This document shows, in pieces, positions 61,503 to 64,000 of a stretch of 64,000 nt of DNA (positions are counted from its first letter, which is position 1; each line of letters opens with the position of its first letter). A program made the position numbers and the translations under genes. The notes below the pieces were generated by a model. That model saw nothing but the letters and a program-made list of their open reading frames with translations. It had not been told where the DNA came from and searched no databases. The DNA lies in the NCBI GenBank assembly GCA_016787805.1, contig JAEUTY010000015.1:17434-81433 (forward strand), read 5' to 3'. The DNA is from Flavobacterium sp. (GTDB lineage: Bacteria; Bacteroidota; Bacteroidia; Flavobacteriales; Flavobacteriaceae).

Positions 61503-61547
61503 AGTGATGAGTGATGAGTGATGAGTGATGAGTGATGAGTGATGAGT
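61503..61547. repeat. Exact tandem repeat of AGTGATG
   Basis: Six full copies of the 7-base word AGTGATG plus three more bases stand in a row after rsmI. It is the only exact tandem tract in the window and lies in a 212-base spacer together with an ATCTGTG-type tract (61618-61648). Confidence 0.95.
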
Positions 61548-61617
61548 ATTTGAAAACTGAGTTTTTGACTAAATTATTATATTTTTTATATTAAATCCTT
61601 TAAAAGACAGAATTAAA

Positions 61618-61648
61618 AATCTGTGCCAATCCGTTTCATCTGTGTTCC
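61618..61648. repeat. Short-word repeat tract upstream of recJ
   Basis: AATCTGTGCCAATCCGTTTC followed by ATCTGTGTTCC, two imperfect copies of an ATCTGTG word that also occurs at 60802-60817 before rsmI. Confidence 0.6.
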
Positions 61649-61659
61649 AAAAATATTTT

Positions 61660-61667
61660 TATATTTG
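61660..61667 (+). promoter_or_regulatory. Possible -7 promoter box of recJ
   Basis: TATATTTG matches TAnnTTTG, 41 bases before the ATG at 61709. No TTG occurs at the expected upstream distance. Confidence 0.4.
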
Positions 61668-61708
61668 TTAAAAGTTACAAGCCAAAATAACCATTAAACA
61701 CCTTTATC

Positions 61709-63397
61709 ATGCGTTGGAATATTACCTCTAAGCCCGAAAAACAAAAAGTTCAGCAACTGCAAAACGAACTTCAAGTAGACGAAATCATTGCGGCATTATT
61801 AATACAGCGTGGCATTGAAACCTTTGACCAAGCGCGTACTTTTTTTCGTCCTACGTTAAATGATTTGCACAATCCGTATTTGATGAAAGACATGGACAAA
61901 GCCGTGACTCGAATCGAAAAAGCAATTGAAAATCAAGAAAATATTCTCGTTTTTGGCGATTATGATGTAGATGGAACCACTGCTGTTTCTCTTGTTTCTT
62001 CCTACTTGAAAAGTTTTTACCCCAATATTGATACATATATTCCTGATCGTTATGACGAAGGTTATGGCATTTCATATAAAGGAATTGATTACGCCGACGA
62101 CAACGGAATTTCGTTAATTATTGCACTTGATTGTGGTATTAAAAGTATCGATCATATCGCTTACGCAAATAACAAAAATATCGATTTCATCATTTGTGAC
62201 CACCATCGCCCTGGCGACGAATTGCCTAATGCTGTGGCTGTGCTCGACCCAAAACGCGACGACTGTAGTTATCCTTACGACGAATTATGTGGTTGTGGTG
62301 TTGGTTTTAAACTCGTGCAAGCGTTGGCACAAAATCGCAACCAAACTATAGATGATTTGATTCCGTATCTCGATTTGGTAGCTACAGCCATTGCTGCCGA
62401 TATTGTTCCGATGACGGGCGAAAACCGTGTGTTAGCGAAGTTTGGCCTGGAAGTAATTAACTCGAATCCGCGGCCTGGAATTAAAGCTTTAATTCAAAAT
62501 GTAAAAAAGAAAACACTCTCCATTACTGATGTGGTTTTCATCATTGCACCACGAATCAACGCTGCCGGACGCATTAAACACGGCAACGAAGCGGTTGCAT
62601 TGTTGACTGAATTTAATTTGAATCAAGCCGAACAATTTGCCTCTGAAATTGAGCAACACAACTCCGACCGAAAAGATTTGGACAAACAAATTACCATAGA
62701 AGCCTTAGCACAAATTGAAACCAATAACGAACAAGAAAACTTTACAACAGTTGTTTATCAAGAAAACTGGCATAAAGGCGTGATTGGAATTGTGGCCTCT
62801 CGTCTTACAGAAACGTATTATCGCCCTACGATTGTTTTTACAAAAAGCGGCGACAAACTAGCGGCTTCAGCACGTTCGGTAAAAGGATTTGACATATACA
62901 ATGCGTTGGAAGCATGTTCGGAACATTTGGAACAATTTGGCGGTCACATGTATGCGGCTGGAATGACGTTAAAAGAGGAAAACTATCTCGCGTTCAAAAA
63001 TGCATTTGAAAAAGTGGTTCGTGAGACTATAACTCCAGAATTGCTTATTCCTGAAATTGCCATTGATGCCGAAATTTTATTGACCGACATTCATCCAAAA
63101 TTCATTCGATTGGTGAATCAATTTGAGCCATTTGGTCCGCAAAATATGACGCCCGTTTTTTTATCAAAACAATTAAAAGATACTGGTTATGCCAAAACAT
63201 TAGGCCAAAATGATGAACATTTAAAGCTTTTTGTGAAGCAAAACGACTCCGAAGGATTTGGAGCAATTGGTTTTGGATTAGGAAAGAAATTGGAAATCAC
63301 AAAAAACCAAAACCCATTTGATGCTGTGTATTGTGTTGATGAAAATGAATTTAACGGTAATCTAACGGTTCAACTTCGAGTGAAAGACCTAAAATAA
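61709..63397 (+). CDS. recJ: Single-stranded-DNA exonuclease RecJ
   Basis: The 562-residue 5'-3' exonuclease acts in recombination and mismatch repair. The DHH domain contains DYDVDGTT at 84-91, the DCG motif near 141-143 and DHH at 164-166, with the metal ligands; the DHHA1 domain contains GGHMYAAGMT near 411-420, and an OB domain follows. Length is standard for RecJ. It has its own promoter-like box. A small membrane protein gene follows 54 bases later. Confidence 0.96.
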   Translation: MRWNITSKPEKQKVQQLQNELQVDEIIAALLIQRGIETFDQARTFFRPTLNDLHNPYLMKDMDKAVTRIEKAIENQENILVFGDYDVDGTTAVSLVSSYLKSFYPNIDTYIPDRYDEGYGISYKGIDYADDNGISLIIALDCGIKSIDHIAYANNKNIDFIICDHHRPGDELPNAVAVLDPKRDDCSYPYDELCGCGVGFKLVQALAQNRNQTIDDLIPYLDLVATAIAADIVPMTGENRVLAKFGLEVINSNPRPGIKALIQNVKKKTLSITDVVFIIAPRINAAGRIKHGNEAVALLTEFNLNQAEQFASEIEQHNSDRKDLDKQITIEALAQIETNNEQENFTTVVYQENWHKGVIGIVASRLTETYYRPTIVFTKSGDKLAASARSVKGFDIYNALEACSEHLEQFGGHMYAAGMTLKEENYLAFKNAFEKVVRETITPELLIPEIAIDAEILLTDIHPKFIRLVNQFEPFGPQNMTPVFLSKQLKDTGYAKTLGQNDEHLKLFVKQNDSEGFGAIGFGLGKKLEITKNQNPFDAVYCVDENEFNGNLTVQLRVKDLK

Positions 63398-63451
63398 ATT
63401 AACATTTGTTCATCATAAATACGTATTTTTGAATCCTAATTTGTATTGTTT

Positions 63452-63658
63452 ATGAAACAGATTCTCATCATTATATTGATTGTAATTGTATTGATTTTTG
63501 GTTACAATTGTTACAGTGACTACCAACGTTTTCATTCGCCAGGAACCGATTATGTGAGTGCTAAAAAAATCGATTTGAACTACCATGACAAAGTTACTTT
63601 ACTTAACTATTATCAAGCTATAGAAGACGTAAATGGTTTTGTACGTTTAGCATGGTAA
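63452..63658 (+). CDS. Small membrane-anchored hypothetical protein
   Basis: The 68-residue protein has one N-terminal membrane helix (MKQILIIILIVIVLIFGYN) and a polar tail with SPGTDYVSAKKIDLNYHDKVTLLNYYQAIEDVNGFVR. The ATG at 63452 gives the better start; a TTG two codons upstream is open. I do not recognise a family; the tail looks conserved rather than random because it holds few rare residues and a regular helix pattern. It follows recJ and precedes the IS element. Confidence 0.6.
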   Translation: MKQILIIILIVIVLIFGYNCYSDYQRFHSPGTDYVSAKKIDLNYHDKVTLLNYYQAIEDVNGFVRLAW

Positions 63659-63682
63659 AATCGCAGACTCAAGAATCTAACG

Positions 63683-63714
63683 CAATTTTAAGACAGAAAA
63701 ATAACTTAAAATTG
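63683..63714 (+). repeat. Perfect inverted repeat before the IS30-type transposase
   Basis: CAATTTTAAG (63683-63692) and CTTAAAATTG (63705-63714) pair perfectly around 12 bases, six bases before the transposase ATG. It may be part of the left end of the insertion sequence or a hairpin that limits read-through from outside. The true terminal inverted repeat cannot be confirmed because the right end is not in the window. Confidence 0.5.
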
Positions 63715-63720
63715 TAGTAT

Positions 63721-64000
63721 GAAAACAACGTACAAAAGACTCAATCGTCAAGACAGAATTCAGATTGAAAAACTCATCTATGCAAAGAAGTGTTTGAAAG
63801 AAATTGCTTCTACTCTATCAGTACATCCAAGTACTATTTCTAGGGAACTAAAACGACTCAAAAAAGGAGCTTATGACAACCTAAAAGCAGAGAAAAATTA
63901 TGTACATAATCTACTCGATAGAAGACTCGGAAAATCCAAAATTGAGAGTAATCCAAAACTCAAAAATTTTGTATATTCACATCTAGAAAAGCATTGGTCT
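63721..64000 (+). mobile_element. IS30-family insertion sequence, 5' part of the transposase gene
   Basis: An ATG at 63721 opens a frame that runs off the window after 93 codons. The N terminus reads as an IS30 helix-turn-helix: RLNRQDRIQIEKLIYAKKCL, then KEIASTLSVHPSTISRELKR (the STISRELKR recognition helix is the family hallmark). The DDE domain would lie to the right. It is the only mobile element visible in the window; whether it is intact cannot be told. Confidence 0.88.

Noticed and set aside
61503-61547. CRISPR-like array
   Set aside because: The unit is 7 bases with no spacers and there are no cas genes; it is a simple tandem repeat.
1-64000. tRNA, rRNA, tmRNA or other classical RNA genes
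   Set aside because: Reading the spacers I found no cloverleaf-like segment with the T-loop GGTTCRAATCC pattern, and no rRNA motifs; the spacers are short and filled with terminators and repeats. A covariance search could still find small RNAs.

Overview
The window reads as a chromosomal segment of a low-GC member of the Bacteroidota, most likely a Flavobacterium or a close relative in Flavobacteriaceae. The signs are type IX secretion (T9SS) cargo with C-terminal sorting tails, a PorG-like T9SS protein, TonB-dependent receptors, HPPK-deoxynucleoside kinase and MurF-Alr fusion genes, almost no Shine-Dalgarno sites, and promoter-like TTG-N17..23-TAnnTTTG pairs. Almost everything is core housekeeping. 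There is no prophage, CRISPR array, rRNA or tRNA that I could see, and only one insertion sequence, cut by the right edge. No sequence search was possible, so family names rest on motifs, length and context.

Layout. 1-4 kb: tail of a DUF1573 protein, a SPOUT RNA methyltransferase, the HPPK-dNK fusion and SppA. 4-12.6 kb: AsmA-like protein, DUF2797, GH3-like enzyme, a 46-residue lipoprotein, an EamA exporter and a TonB-type outer membrane protein. 12.6-17.3 kb, reverse strand: tig, a secreted small protein, clpP and clpX, the protein quality control block, plus a small membrane protein. 17.4-21.4 kb: a T9SS cargo protein, hydrolase-pdxJ, then a CBS protein and nadK. 21.5-27.2 kb: porG-like, uppS, bamA and two skp genes, an envelope biogenesis operon. 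27.3-31.9 kb: murI, PPTase, GGGP synthase, pnuC, DUF4301 and arfB in a tight operon. 32-34.4 kb: a TPP riboswitch and the TonB receptor it controls. 34.5-38.6 kb: Rieske-like lipoprotein, greA, HIT protein, histidine kinase, ahcY. 38.9-49.6 kb: two S9 peptidases, a reprolysin-type T9SS metalloprotease, an oxidoreductase with mtgA, DoxX and AIM24-like proteins. 49.7-54.2 kb: a TonB receptor with a His/Cys-rich small protein, asd and mscL. 54.2-59.7 kb: a leucine-rich T9SS protein lying between murF-alr and a broken copy of the alr 3' end, then tdk. 59.8-64 kb: an acidic protein, rsmI, recJ, a small membrane protein and the start of an IS30-type transposase.

The non-coding DNA is the least explained part. 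(i) Three dispersed copies of a 115-180 bp element (15297-15444, 38735-38850, 53535-53715) share their outer blocks. Two of them carry a long imperfect hairpin whose stem sequence differs while its apical loop is almost identical; two of them are joined to a second repeat of the CATTGCGAG...GAAGCAATC type. (ii) At least nine intergenic tracts are made of degenerate 6-12 bp tandem words, each tract with its own word. (iii) The 3' end of alr is duplicated with mostly synonymous differences on the far side of one T9SS cargo gene, which looks like a single-gene insertion by recombination. (iv) greA has a terminator-shaped hairpin directly in its leader, and the TPP-controlled receptor has its start codon inside a perfect hairpin.
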